Origin: Sycon ciliatum
Lineage: Eukaryota; Porifera; Calcarea; Leucosolenida; Sycettidae
Direction of reading: 5' to 3'
Length of the DNA stretch: 64,000 nucleotides
Assembly: GCF_964019385.1 (NCBI RefSeq)
Contig: NC_088651.1
Coordinates: 5,934,373-5,998,372, forward strand
Under the pieces are notes generated by a model. The model worked only from the letters and a program-made list of their open reading frames with translations, did no database searches and had not been told where the DNA came from. The position numbers and the translations under genes were made by a program. Of this stretch, positions 34,320 through 46,348 are shown in pieces; the first letter of the stretch is position 1; each line of letters starts with the position of its first letter.

Positions 34320-36328
34320 TAATACGAGGAATAAGATCGTTTGTGCACACTCAAGACGCACAGACACACCACCATACATGTAGTGTACACAGTGTTTCAC
34401 TTCACTGCAACTAAATTGAAATGAGATGATTTAAACAATCTGTACAGCGTTGCAGTCAGTCAGTCTTCCCCAAGATGGAAATGCAATGATTTGTTGTCAC
34501 GAGGCAGTTTCACTGACACAATGTAATGTTTGTGACATCAAAACGGTTACTTCATGGAATACGAGTACATGTATTAGCTTGAGAAGCTTTTTCTTGTCAT
34601 CGGCATACAAGAAATCCTCCTCCTCCTACTAGTACTACTACTACTACACTGGCACTGCGTTTGTGGATCCCATTGTATTTGACATCATACTGGAGCCTAG
34701 TAGAGGAAGAGTGTCGTGGAGTTCACATACATGTAAATATCACAGGGATAAAAATACATTTCTCATGTGTTGTGAATAAAACCGTTCTCAAGTAGTAGCT
34801 GGTTGCGGATTCTACTAGCTATGACATGTTTAATGGAAGAGCAAGTGTTCTGGCAAAATACACTGTGATCCGGATCTGGTTTGAGATTGGGTGCCAGCTC
34901 CCAAATGGCCAGTATTGATAATGCTTTCCAGTTTGTATAGAAACTAAAACTTCTTCCGTACATCATGTACATGTAGATTGCACTTGAAACTGACAGTGAC
35001 ACGCTCAAATCAAAGTTTTTGAGTGTGTTGTAGCATGTGCGTGCAAGGTGTGCGAGGGGTACTGTGAACGAATTCAATGTCACATTGTGAAGCAGGGCAA
35101 GTAGGGCTACATGTACATGTACATGTTCTAGTACTACATTAGTAACTACTAAACGGTGTTTTATTGAACGCACAAAGCAATGATGATACTTGTAAATGCA
35201 TGCAAGAAGACAATGAGAGCAAAGAATTCAAGAATTGAACAAAAGTTAAACAGCAAAATTGACGGATATGAATGTGAATGGCAACAGGAAAAGGGGAAAG
35301 AAAAGAAGAAGAAAAAACTACAAACCTTGGCTTTGGTAACATTTTCACCACAATACGAAATGATAAAAAGAAAAAACTATGCCCTCTACTCTAGAACACA
35401 CGGTACAGCAGTAGTACTATAACTACTACGAGTGACTCCATGCATTGCTGAACCCACACTGCTCACACACTGCTCACGCCGATTTTCGGTCGACGTGCCT
35501 TTCCACAAAGTACAAATAATAATTTTAAAAGAATATTAAATTAAAAATTATCAAATTTCGAAGTACAGTCACACTTCATGTTTTTCGGCCTAGGCTATGG
35601 CTAGCTACTACTAGTGCGTAGTGGTGGTACATATCGTAGTACTAGTAGCTAGCTACCTATGCATGGCGTGGCTTGTTACTTGAACTAAAATACTTGCCAG
35701 GGATAGGCCATAGGGTCGTGGGATGTGCTCAGTGACTAGTCATTGTAATTTGTACAGTTTTAGTACAGTACTGACAGAGTCACAGAGGACGTCTTTAGTT
35801 TAGCTTTGTTCTCACAAGTAATAATAGTTATGGTACGGGAGCAGGGAAATGGACCGGGAAATCCCCGGGACGGTATGCAAGAGTTGTGGTCTCTTGGCAG
35901 ACTTGGAAGTAGAACTACGAATCGACGTGCCAGAGCGCCCAGAAGTGGCTAGTTTTTACATGACATTGTACTGACGCGGTGCGATGCCAACAAGACGATA
36001 CACGAGCGCATGTGGCCCGCAGTATAGCAGATCAAACTGACAAGACATCTCTGGCAAGGGCTGATTCCGCGATGGCTTTCCTGCGCTCACTAACATTTCA
36101 GTTTCAGTGTAAGTCTTTGTGACCTACGCGTATACGGCCCTTGCAGCACCTGTCCACAGGCACAGGGGAAAGGCACAGGCGCACAGGGAACATGTAACTG
36201 GTTCAGCATCACGTGCATTGAAAACACTGCCTCGGAGACAAGTATTGAAGTAAGCCTCTCTAGCGGGACTGTACGGTCGGCCGCTGCGAGTACAATCATG
36301 TTACAGACTGTACATGTTTTTTTGGTAG
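34320..36328. other. Gene-free stretch
   Basis: No supported gene. It contains short TACATGTA clusters (about 35109-35125) and CTAGTAG-type words. Confidence 0.4.
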
Positions 36329-36330
36329 TA

Positions 36331-36525
36331 CAGTCAACTTCGGTTATATAAGGACATTCGGCGGGGCATCAAAAAGGTGTCCTTATTCGCGAAGTGTCGT
36401 TATACCCGAAGTCTCATTATTATTATGTACTACATGTGGGATGGGACTTTGATCTGGGCATGGTAATTCTGTCGTTATTCGCGAATTGTCGTTATATCCG
36501 CAGTCGTTATTAGCGAAGTTGACTG
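36331..36525 (+). mobile_element. Tigger-like MITE CAGTCAACTTCG, copy 1
   Basis: TIRs CAGTCAACTTCG and CGAAGTTGACTG are flanked by TA. The interior has TTCGGCGGGGCATC and TTATTCGCGAAGTGTCGTTA. Copies also lie at 47000 (inverted) and 53296. Confidence 0.85.
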
Positions 36526-36529
36526 TACA

Positions 36530-37600
36530 ATAATCATGTACTGTATACATGTAGATCTACCTCTCTTGTCTTGTGCTTGAGTCTTGGGCTCGTAGGCGAA
36601 ACCTTGCCATCGTGATTGTGACGGTGGACAGATTTACCGTCCCTCTCATATTCAGACAGAACACGACTCGGGCTGCATCCGGAAACACATTCCTTGCTGT
36701 AGTGTAGACGTTGCCCGACCTTGTCCTTTGTGATCGATTTGCGCACGGCTCTCTTCCGCCACGTTTGATGTACTAGTAGGCGATAACGGCCGTCGTGACA
36801 CGGAGCAAGGCCGTCCACTAGCGTCCTTTGCACTAGCGTCCAGTGTTCTTTCTCCAAGCACCACTTTCGTGTCCGTCTTCCACGAGGTGAGTTTCTTTTC
36901 GCCCCTCCTTCAACTCTTACTGTAGTCGGCAAATATGTTTGGACTATGTTGCATAAGTGCCGCACTGCCCTTGCTTACCGTGACACACGTTTGTGTTACC
37001 CCTATTCCTCTGTTTGCGGCGCTACCTTCTTTGTCCTGAACATTCTCCCAAATCTCAGACTGTCTTGTTTGGGCGGCAAGGTCGCTCGTACAACAACAGC
37101 ATTGATCTTATCTTCGGACCTTGTTCAGGCTCTCGAACTCAAGTTTGGCTATGCTTGTGTGCTCACAGAACTGGACAGGACGATTCAACACACAAGGCCA
37201 CAAAATGTGATGAGATGAGGGTTCCGGTGGTCGTGGATTTTATAAAATTTGAATGCAAATGAGAGAGGCCTCCGCGAATCCGGCTCAGTAGAGTGCTCTT
37301 TGCAATTTATTTCGCCGCTGAATCCGTGGATCAAACAGGCACTGCGCTAACCGGGCTGCTGGAATTCTAGCACGTCGTTACGTGAATCGTATCGACCGAC
37401 AGAGAGAACACCGACGGTCCGTCACGAACAGCTACGAAGCCGGGCAACCGCGTTCCACTACAGTGAACAGCGAGCACAGCTTTGCGGCGTCTCTTCCGTG
37501 TTTCTTTCCGGAGGAATTCGGTGAGTGTGTTTGTAATTTACGTATCTTGACTAGTTTGAGGGAAAGACACAAACGGGAAAAGTCTGAAGAAAAAATTGAC
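36530..37600. other. Gene-free stretch
   Basis: No supported gene. Short frames show no recognisable domain. Confidence 0.4.
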
Positions 37601-37601
37601 T

Positions 37602-37677
37602 GTCACCACCAGGAATCGAACCAGTGACCCTCGCTTGTAGCTAGTGATGCTCTAACCACTGACCTAGGCTATGGTGC
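37602..37677 (-). tRNA. tRNA-like sequence (pseudogene or SINE head)
   Basis: On the minus strand there is a box-A-like TAGCCTAGGTCAGTGG and a perfect box B, GGTTCGATTCC. The D and T arms and most of an acceptor stem can be folded, and a T-run follows. The anticodon loop lacks U33 and the acceptor is mismatched at its end, so it is not a functional tRNA. Confidence 0.5.
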
Positions 37678-37717
37678 AGTCGTCATCCCAGCAGAATTTA
37701 CGTACGTAATTACATAC

Positions 37718-38734
37718 CAGGGGCGTCGGAAGCAGTTTAACATAATCATTGGTGCGGCGAAAGTGTGAGAGGGGGTCCGGGGTCCGCCCCCGGGAATTCT
37801 TTTGAAAATTGGGCCTAAAAGGCCATATTTGAATGCTACAGGATAATATGAGAAGTAAGAATAATATTTGAACTCGGATGGTGAACCAATATAGTTAGGA
37901 TGAAGAAAGGAAAAGGACAAAATGTGACGAGTTCTGACAAACTGTCCACCACAACGTAACCAGATCTTATACAGTCAGCAAGTGAGACAAAATAGCACAA
38001 CACTGACAAGGAGTAGTGAGACATTCGGCGACCTGACACCTAGCTCCAACACTTCTCCAAGGCGCAAACCAACAACCTTCCAACTTGGAAGGCTCAGGTT
38101 CGGAAAGGTCCAAGAGGGGAAGGAAAGCGCAACGAAGAAGAGCATAAGCTACGCATCACGGCAACAAAGAATGCCGAAAGTTACTGGATGATGACGAAAC
38201 TAGTAAGACTATTGGACAGACCGGCCTTACTACAACTCGACGACGCAAAGCAACAGACCACCCAACTTGGGAGGCTCAAGTTTATGTAATAAACATGGAA
38301 GGTCTTACTAGTTTCGTCATCATCCAGTAACTTTTGGCACTCTTTGTTACCGTGATGCGTAGCTCATGCTCTTCTTCGTTGCGCTTTCTTTCCCCTCTTG
38401 GACCTTTCCAAACCTGAGTCTTCCAAGTTGGAAGGTTGTTGGTTTGCGCCTTGGAGAAGTGTTGGAGCTAGGTGTCAGGTCGCCGAATGTCTCACTACTC
38501 CTTGTCAGCTTTGTGCCATTTTGTCTCACTTGCTGACTGTATAAGATCTGGTTACGTTGGTGGACAGTTTGTCATAACTCGTAACATTTTGTCCTTTTCC
38601 TTTCTTCATCCTAAGAATAATATTATTTATCATTTTGTTACTTCTGCCCGTACAATTACAAGATACCAGTTCCCGTCTAAAAAAAATCGAAAATTATTGG
38701 TGCGGCACCTGCCGCACCGGTTCCGACGCCCCTG
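37718..38734. mobile_element. 1-kb foldback/TIR element, CATAC duplication
   Basis: Ends CAGGGGCGTCGGAA and TTCCGACGCCCCTG are flanked by CATAC at 37713-37717 and 38735-38739. Long subterminal arms (about 37885-38212 and 38297-38620, ~325 bp each) are near-perfect reverse complements around ~85 bp. No transposase is encoded. The CAGGG terminus recalls hAT, but the 5-bp duplication does not fit hAT's 8 bp. Confidence 0.85.
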
Positions 38735-38739
38735 CATAC

Positions 38740-39990
38740 TAGTAAAGGCGCAGCGCCATCCCGCACAGTCCGTGGCATGAGTTACTAAGCGCTGCAGATG
38801 AAGAAAACCCCAAAGTGATAGCTCTGCTGCTGCTACACGCGGTCTCCGCCTGTGTGCCAAACAAATCTTCCATCAGAATTTCACTATGGCTGAACGGGAT
38901 ACCACAATGTAACTGTTGAGTATCAAGATGTGCTAAGCAGAGAGTGCGATAACATCTACACGTAGATTGTGTTCAGATCAATGAAGATGACATCATCATA
39001 CTAGTGTGAGTCAGCCTGCAGTACACGCGGAGAACGAAACGTGCTGGGCTTGAGCCGATTGAAATGCCACCAAACGCCCATATCCAACAGACCCTAGTCG
39101 ATTTGTTATGCCAGATACAGCAGACCAGGTGGGCATCACCAAATCACACCTCTTGTGATCTGGAAATGTTTGTAATGGGTGGAGAATCGCTAAAGCAAGC
39201 CGGCGTGAAGGGTTGAGCTATAGAAGACAAACTTACTTGTACTTACGCAAATATGAAATTGAAATCGACTTCAATCGCATACCGTTTCAGGTGCAGATTA
39301 GCCTGCACTTGCAGATCGAGAACTAAAACTAGCGTAAACGTTTCAAGGTTTACAGAACAGAATTCGTCAGAATTCATCAGTGACTCATGCTGGTGAGGGG
39401 AGCAGAAGAAAATGAAGTAACTCGCACTCGCGCATGAAAAACAACATGGAAGACGTCGGCGTGAGAATCAGTGAGTAAGTACAAAGTCAATACTTCCTGT
39501 ATAAGTACAACTTTTTGTTAGATCACTCCACCAGCAGGTTCGGTATGTACTAGATTTCGTTGTTGGTCGAGGTCTGTCACCCTGAACGTTGGGAAAAAAA
39601 ACTTTACTTTGGTGCCAACTTTAGTTATTTCGTGTCCCCTACCGAATATAACGAAAGTTAATTCCAAAACGAAACTTTGTACTTATACCGTATTAGAATG
39701 AGGCCTGTCTCGTTGTCCAGGAAACGACCAATCAGGGACATTCCCGCCAAGGCCCTCCCTGCCATGCACTAACCTGTAATGACCAATGGACAGTATGTAG
39801 AATGTCACAGTGAAGACAAAGAGTATGTTATAGAGGTTGGACGTGTGCATGTCCACTATGTTTGTATATTAGTGCTGATTTGCGCCCGTATGTGCACAGG
39901 TACTGGCCAGGCCTGCCCCCCCCCCCCCCGGCCTTCAACGGCAAAGGGTTCTCAGCAGTAACCTTGCTATCCCTCTTAATCTATCTATCT
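38740..39990. other. Gene-free stretch upstream of the CARD gene
   Basis: No supported exon. An ATG followed by a GTGAGT-like donor at 39446-39471 was considered as a first exon but is out of phase with the next exon found. Confidence 0.35.
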
Positions 39991-39991
39991 T

Positions 39992-40092
<101 letters not shown>

Positions 40093-40612
40093 CGTTTAGT
40101 TCCTGGGTGGTCTACCTGATCAAGATGGTCTCCCAGTGGCACATTCCTGGCTGAGTGTCGAGCCGTTTGCTCACATTCACGCCTAGATATGGCTAGCAAG
40201 TACAGGGTAAGATAGACAATCCTCATCTGCTGTCACTTCACGCATACTAGTACCGTATTTTCCCCATTAAACGTACACGTCTCCAATACTAGTATGTCTT
40301 CAATTGCAGTACATGTTGAGTGTAGATCAAAAATGTAAAAGGACACGTCTCTAATAACAGTACATGCTCCCCCCCCCCCCCCCCCACCACCATTAGTTTG
40401 ACCAATCAGCCGAGGAAATTTCTGGTATTGCGCATTTAAATGCACATGGCTATTATTGTCCCATAAAAAGTATCTGCTACGAAGGCCATACGAAGAACCT
40501 GTGTTCGAAATGTTATTCAATACCTACCAAATTGTCTGGTGCTGCTGTTACTGCTGTTGCTGCTGCTGTTACTACTGCTGCTCCTGCTGTTGTTTGATTG
40601 CTTCTTGCCCAG

Positions 40613-40789
40613 CCGACTCATGGAGCCACCGCAGCTGCAGCCACACACTACAGCCCCGGACGTCAGCAAAGTGCTAGAGATGTATATGGCACTGGCCCCG
40701 CTAGTGGAGAGGATGCGGGGGAGCTTGACGTTACGCTGCTGCTTTCAGACACTGGCTTTCTTCGCCGCTACCCAAACCTATGGAGAGAG
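40613..40789 (+). CDS. CARD giant gene, first recognised exon (helix before CARD1)
   Basis: The acceptor follows TTCTTGCCCAG and the donor is GTGAGT at 40790. The chosen frame ends ELDVTLLLSDTGFLRRYPNL then WRE, which aligns with the exon at 46349 (DVNKVLEDPVFLERYDDL then WNE). This homology selects the frame over the competing MEPPQLQ frame. It ends in phase 0, matching the CARD1 exon. No in-frame ATG is seen, so the true start lies further upstream or the left splice site differs. The final 22 residues are probably the first helix or lead-in of a CARD module. Confidence 0.6.
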
Positions 40790-41557
40790 GTGAGTAGCGT
40801 TGGATGACTGTGTCAGGGTCGTCGGCCACACTACAATAACTACGGTATTGACTGGACTTCTCTTTGTCCCGGATACCCTGTGAATGACGAAAAGCACTGA
40901 TCTGGGCTCTAAATTTCGAAATTTTCCAGAGGAGCCACCCCAACCCCACGAGTAAATTGTACTTCAGGTGGCTGACCCTACCACACAGAAATACCTTCCG
41001 ACGCCCGTGTGTGTAAATGTAAATTTGACTGAATGCTGTCATGTGACTTGAGATTAGGAAAATCAGATCCCATCTGAACCGACTGACTGAAAGTACTCGA
41101 GGTACAGGAAAACTCCTCTTATCCGGATGCCCCTCTGATCCGGGCACATCCATCTACCGGGCACTTTTCTGACCGCTCTCGAGTCACAAAAAATGGTTTT
41201 CCAGTTTGAAAGTGCCTCAAGAACTATTGACTGGTGTAAAGCCATTCTACTTACATGTAGAGTTGGTCTGCAAATTTTCGGTATGTTTAAATTTCTGCCT
41301 CCCAGGGCTCAAACACATTTCGGCCGCATTACAATTTCGGCCTGTGCTGCTGCTGCCTGTACGCACTGTCACACTGAACCCTGCAAAGGAAAATTTCAGC
41401 CGCGACAAGTTTTTGGCCAAAAATGCCAAGGCCGAAAATAGCCGAAAATAAATTTGCTGGGGGAGGGGAAAAGACCCAAGTGCCATTAGTATGTGTGGCA
41501 CGTGTTGTGAGCTGTCTTTGGAGTGAAAAACTTGTCAGCACCTTCTATATCCGGCCT

Positions 41558-41630
41558 AGCCCCGTAGCTCAGATGGTTAGAGCATTGCTCATAACAAGCA
41601 ATGTCCCGGGTTCGAGTCCTAGTGGGTCTG
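41558..41630 (+). tRNA. tRNA-like sequence with Pol III signals (pseudogene/SINE)
   Basis: AGCCCCG pairs with TGGGTCT as an acceptor stem. Box A TAGCTCAGATGG, box B GGTTCGAGTCC, a perfect anticodon stem TTGCT/AGCAA and a T7 terminator are present. The loop CATAACA has A instead of U33 (anticodon position TAA) and the T stem has a mismatch, so it is likely a pseudogene. It lies in the intron between the 40613 exon and CARD1. Confidence 0.6.
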
Positions 41631-42527
41631 GCATTTTTTTCTCTTTTCAGGCAGTCCACTGCCCCGGCTGATCCTTTGAAAATGATATGTTTTAGAATTG
41701 CGATCAACAGAACGAGCTGAACCGTCATTTCACAAAGGCTGTATTGTATCAAAAACGAGTGGATGCGAAGCTGAGTTACGGGCAATCCCTGGTCATGGGT
41801 AGTTCTCGGTCCAAACCTGCCTGGATAAGGGCAGTTCTACTGTACTTATGGGGGGGGGGGAAGTGGCAATGCAGGCTCAACCGAATCACATGTCGAACTG
41901 TGTGTATGTGCTGCATTGACTAAGCGGGAGGGTGACACTGGCTTACATCGGCCTCACAGGCAAAGCCACGTGGGCGGATATCCACGGCAGTATTGCATGC
42001 GTGTGGTATGTGGTGTGTGGTGTGTGGTGTGTGGTGAAGTTCAAGTCACATCTCCTCTTAATCCTACCCACCCTGTGACCAGCATCTTACTCTCATGTTT
42101 TCTTGAACTTCTTCCATACATTTCCTATCATTTCACCCAAAGTATCTCTCTCTTCAGGGTGTTTGGAGTATGGAAGTAAGTGTGCTAAAAAAAGAAAGAA
42201 AAAAGTTCTGTGCCTACCTCTCTAGAACAGCAAAAACACTACTGGAGTAATTTTGCACCCCTCCATCGCAAAGACATCCACTCTTGCTGCCCCATCCTTT
42301 GCCTTATTTTCTCCTCTTCCCTCTCTTCAGTGTCCTCTTTATAGGCACGCAGACTGACACTCACCCACACAGAGACCCTGAGGTCACCTTGGGCGGGTGT
42401 GTTTCCCACGTGCTTGTTATTGAGTTTGAGTCTAGCAGGGTACTTCAGTTACACTGTGTTCTAATTCCATGTTCTATATCTTGTACACCTTGTATATCTT
42501 GTGCTACATCTTGTGTGCATCCTTTAG

Positions 42528-42795
42528 GCTGATGTTCTGTGCAAGACTAAGCTTGCTGAAAACCTAAGGGTGAAAGACATGATCAACTATTTTCAGGAAT
42601 GGCTGTCTCCAAGAGATCTTCAAAGCCTTGCAGAAGGCACAGACTTTGGCAAGAGTGAGACGCTGATAGAGATATTGGAGAGAGGCCACAACGCTACCTT
42701 TGTACCCTTCTTTGAGCAACTCTGGGAGCACCAGCAAACTCTCCCAGTTGTTCAGGAGATCAAATCTCAGCTCATAGAGTTGTACAGAAAGCGTG
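42528..42795 (+). CDS. CARD giant gene, CARD1 exon
   Basis: The acceptor is CATCCTTTAG and the donor GTAAGC. The exon has 268 nt, phase 0 to 1. It encodes ADVLCKTKLAENLRVKDMIN, then YFQEWLSPRDLQSLAEG, LIEILERGHNATFVPFFEQL and WEHQQTLPVVQEIK. This is the CARD pattern of amphipathic helices: an LSxxDLxxL turn, then a LLxxLxxxGxxxFxxFxxxL helix pair. CARDs bind other CARDs to assemble signalling complexes. It is paralogous to the other three CARD exons of this gene. Reading past the donor into the intron gives only low-complexity peptide. Confidence 0.82.
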
Positions 42796-43246
42796 GTAAG
42801 CCGCGATTGCTTCCGCCTGGATTTGCTTGCTTTGTGTCAGTTGTGAAACAAGGAGATCGAAATGCTTGGAGTGCATCTGAAGGCAAAAAATATTTGTATG
42901 CCTCTAGAATAGACTGGTATAACCCCCCCCCCCCCTCTCCCCCCCTCCCCCCTTCATTGGCAGTACCTGTGTTGTTCATCAGGTCATAAACCCCCTTCTA
43001 TTGGCAGTGCCTGGGTCACGGTCACTTCCAACTCTTCATTAATGTGTTGGATGCATAGAGAGTTCTACAAGGGAATTTCAAATTACAGACAATCAGTGTT
43101 CGGACAAGGGTATGATACTTTATGTATTCTTCAATGGTCAGGCCTAGGGGAATCTTGGAATGTTTGCTGAAAGGAAACTGGGGATTTTTAGTGAACAATT
43201 TTCTTGGTGTGCTGATTGTAAAGTGTGCTATTGGAGTGACTAAGTA

Positions 43247-44166
43247 CAGTCTACTCGCGATAAGTCACGCACAGTGTCCTGGAATGGAAAATGCGCGACT
43301 TACCGCGAGTGCGCGACTTACATTATGCACCACGTCATGCATATGTACAGCCGTCATTTTTTCTTCTGCATAATTATGGACATGTGTGCTGAACACGCGT
43401 ACAAGCACTGAGCTGCATGCGCACGGTACACTTACTGTCTGTAGTGTACACTGACTGTACACTGCTGTACACGAGACGTAGATCTACCACAGCGTGAAGC
43501 CATGATCGATATGAAGGCATGATCGAGAAAGACAAGTAACGACGTTCCGTTACTTTTGCCGTTTTGGTAGGGATTTGACAAGACGCACTTCTGTTTCCGT
43601 CGTGTAAACACTTCGTTTCCCTTTGCTTGACGATGCCTTCTCATAAGAAAACGAAAAAACAGCGAACAGTGGCTGATCGACTGCGTTTGGTTCGTCTCTA
43701 TCGTGAGAGTGGAAAAATCTCCGCTCGAAAATTTGCGAAGTTGAACAATGTTCCGGATGCGATGTTCCGCGGCTGGCTGAGGGATGCTGAAGCTGGCAAA
43801 CTCGCCGATGCTAATCCGTCTGGTCCACAGGGAGTCCGCAACAGAAGTTTCCAGTTCGGGAAAATTGAGGAGCGGCTAGTGAAGTATATTTTGCTTCAAA
43901 GGGAGAAGTTTGTGACTGACAAACTTGGATTGTCGTGGGTGATCCTGAGGGAGAAGGCTCTCATACAATATGCAAATAATAATTATATTCTTACCTTTAC
44001 AGTATTCAAGCTCCATCATTGAAAACCACATCATTCGCAAATATTCACGAAATCCACAAAATCCCGAAAAATAAAAAATTCTTGAGATGGATGTCCTGGA
44101 TGAAAAAGTGCGTGACTTATCGCGAGTGCGTGACTTAAAAGTGAGTGACTTATCGCGAGTAGACTG
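43247..44166 (+). mobile_element. pogo/Tigger element (920 bp), intronic
   Basis: The TIR CAGTCTACTCGCGATAAGTC is near-identical and inverted at both ends, and TA flanks each side (43245-43246 and 44167-44168). A subterminal repeat of GTGCGTGACTTA and GCGCGACTTAC motifs is present. It encodes one short frame and lacks the DDE domain. Confidence 0.88.
43633..44022 (+). CDS. CENP-B/pogo-type DNA-binding protein, truncated transposase
   Basis: Starting at the ATG, MPSHKKTKKQRTVADRLRLV leads into a psq-like helix-turn-helix: ESGKISARKFAKLNNVP then MFRGWLRDAE. The start of the CENP-B HTH follows (KIEERLVKYILLQREKF...LGLSW). This N-terminal pair of DNA-binding domains normally precedes a DDE domain in pogo transposases. 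Here the frame diverges into unrelated residues (NNNYILTF) and stops, giving about 130 residues and no catalytic domain. It is either a deletion product or a binding-only protein able to recognise the element's ends. It has no link to the surrounding CARD gene beyond intronic location. Confidence 0.75.
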   Translation: MPSHKKTKKQRTVADRLRLVRLYRESGKISARKFAKLNNVPDAMFRGWLRDAEAGKLADANPSGPQGVRNRSFQFGKIEERLVKYILLQREKFVTDKLGLSWVILREKALIQYANNNYILTFTVFKLHH

Positions 44167-44285
44167 TAAGTGTATCAATTTGTGTGTGCATGTGTGTGCA
44201 ATGTGCATGCATGAAGGCATGCATGCGTGAGTACATTTGTATGTTTGGGCATAAATTCATGTGTTTGCATTGTGTGTGTATGTGT

Positions 44286-44289
44286 GTAT

Positions 44290-44345
<56 letters not shown>
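44286..44345. repeat. (GT)n microsatellite
   Basis: About 60 bp of mostly pure GT repeats, with variant TGTATG units continuing to about 44415. Confidence 0.95.
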
Positions 44346-44349
<4 letters not shown>

Positions 44350-44481
44350 ACACGTGTGTGTGTGTGTGTTTATGTGAGTGTACATGTGTGTGTATGTATG
44401 TGTATGTGTATGGCCATGTTTATGCGTGTGCCTGTGTGCCTACATGTACACGTACGGTGGTGCATTACCTGCTGGATGCAG

Positions 44482-44503
44482 TGGAGGAACAGAATCCCAT
44501 CAG
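44482..44503 (+). CDS. Candidate 22-nt linker exon after CARD1
   Basis: The acceptor is TGGATGCAG and the donor GTGAGT at 44504. The length gives phase 1 to 2, matching the CARD1 exon end. It also matches the 1 to 2 phase of the linkers after CARD2 and CARD3. It would encode VEEQNPI. Very short, so support is weak. A further phase 2 to 0 exon would still be needed before 46349. Confidence 0.3.
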
Positions 44504-44921
44504 GTGAGTTATTATCTGGTGACAAGGGCAGGAGGGCACTCGATCTGAGTAGGGGGCACCCCGTCCCCCCGGGGCACCCCCCCCCCCACACTACCCGGAT
44601 TGAGCGCCCTCGTGTGAAAAAGTGGCACTCCCCCCCCCCCCCCTACTCATTTGTTGATTTTTTTAGTTTTTCAGGCCATTCAACAAAAATGCAGTCGATA
44701 GTCACTAACAGAGCATTCGTAAAGGCATACTTATCTGGGGTGAAATCGGGGTACGTTGCATTTTGGATGGCAAGACAATTTTGGAAAGTGGAAAAATGTT
44801 GTACGAGGTAGCTGTTTCCCTTGCCCCTCCCCCCCCCCCTCCCCCCTCCCCCTCCCCCCCTCCCCCCCTCCCCCACCTAATATTTTTACCTGGCTAGAAA
44901 CCAGTTACCTGAAGTACTCCT

Positions 44922-45112
44922 ACATCTTCACGACAATCTCCAAACGGTCTCTGCGCTACACCAATCACTAACGGAAAAAAGAGGATGATAATCATTTGAA
45001 TTTTCGACCAAGTCCCATCTTCAGGATCTTCCTGAAAATTCGAATGATTATCTCTTTTTTCTTTTAGTGATTGGTGTAGCCCAGAGACCGTTTGGGAGAG
45101 TGTCGTGAAGAT
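44922..45112. repeat. Inverted repeat with ~78-bp arms
   Basis: CATCTTCACGACAATCTCCA...ACACCAATCACTA (from 44922) is mirrored by TAGTGATTGGTGTAG...TGTCGTGAAGATG (to 45112). The loop at about 45001-45032 itself contains GATCTTCCTGAAAATTCG. It is intronic. Confidence 0.75.
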
Positions 45113-46348
45113 GTATGGGTATAGTGGATGGCTACAGTGGAGTCTTCGTATTTTGAGAAATAGAACCCTGAAGAGCATTTTTTTACGTGAAACTCATTGT
45201 TTTCTTCACTCCACTTATCCAGGCTATCTAATCTTGTTCTTAAATTTCCTCTCCCTTTCCATCGCCATCATAACATTGGGCATGACTGCCCGTTTGACTT
45301 GCGATGTAGAATAGAAACAAGTACAATACGGAATACAAGCAGGGGAGTCGGGCACGGTACGGTCACTACAGTATTGACCGTACCACTCTTTGCCCCAGGT
45401 ACCCCGTGAATCAATAAAATCATGCACTTAGTTGGGCTCTGAATTTCCAAAAAAATTGGTTTTGCTGTTTCTTTATGTGCACAGCCATGGTGGAGAGCAG
45501 TGGTACTATTTTGCCATTGTAAGTTGTTTACTTTGATTTCTTGTTTGGTTTGTTTGAAGTTTTATTACTTTTACATCGCAAACCCACCGGTCATTGATTC
45601 CTAATATCATGATGGCGATGGAATAAGATATGAAGTGTGGCTCAAAACAGCACGAGCTATACTCAAGATACTGAGACAGTTTCCAAACATTTAGGGCTGC
45701 AACGGGTAGGGGTTTGACCGGGTAACGAGTCCGGGTATTTTTTATCCGGGTAGCACGGTTATCATATCAGGTGTTTTTTGACATAGTTTGTACAGTGAGT
45801 GTGCACTTTTGCTACATAGAAAGTGTACAGTAGCAAGTCACCATGCTATTTACACGCACCGTTGCAAAAACACCGTACTCCAACTACCCGATCGGGTTCT
45901 CAGGAGCAAATTACTACCCTACTACCCGATCAAATTACGGGTAGCACGGGTACCCTACTACTCATTGTCACCCCTACAAAAAATAGCCGTGACACCCTGG
46001 CAAGACATGCACCAGCCACTCCACACCACATAACTGCAAATTGATTGCCGTTGTGCTACGGAAGCAATTTTAGAATTGCCTTTTGCAAGGTTGTATGGTC
46101 ATAAAGTTTGTGCCGAGTGCCAAATCCCTGTACATACTTGGACATATAGTATTGATACTCTCCAGAATAACTGTGGACTGCAGTCAAAGCAGAATATTTA
46201 TTCAGTGAATAATTTTATCCAAGTCTGAAGAATGGCACTCATCGGCACAATAGCTTTACGCAGGGAGGGTAAAACCTATCGGAACAAAATATTTGTAGCG
46301 TGCCCGACTTTTTCCCCTCTTCTTTTCGTGGTCTTGTGGTTCTCCTAG

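Noticed and set aside
37718..38734. CRISPR-like or regularly spaced repeats anywhere in the window
   Set aside because: No array with constant repeats and unique spacers exists. The genome is eukaryotic and repeats are tandem, inverted or dispersed transposons.
39446..39470. Short ATG-containing exon MEDVGVRI before a GTGAGT donor as exon 1
   Set aside because: It ends in phase 1, and joining it to the 40613 exon gives an early stop. No other support.
40620..40789. Frame beginning MEPPQLQPHTTAPDVSKVLEM as the first coding exon of the CARD gene
   Set aside because: The alternative frame ending FLRRYPNLWRE aligns with the exon at 46349 and keeps phase 0 into CARD1. The MEPPQLQ frame does not.
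41558..41630. Functional tRNA-Leu(TAA) or tRNA-Met
   Set aside because: U33 is absent and the variable arm is short, so neither assignment fits a working tRNA.
44184..44811. Open frames encoding VCVC, HTHT, SLSL or TTTT peptides at all microsatellites
   Set aside because: They are translations of GT, CA, CT or AGT repeats with no domain or codon evidence.
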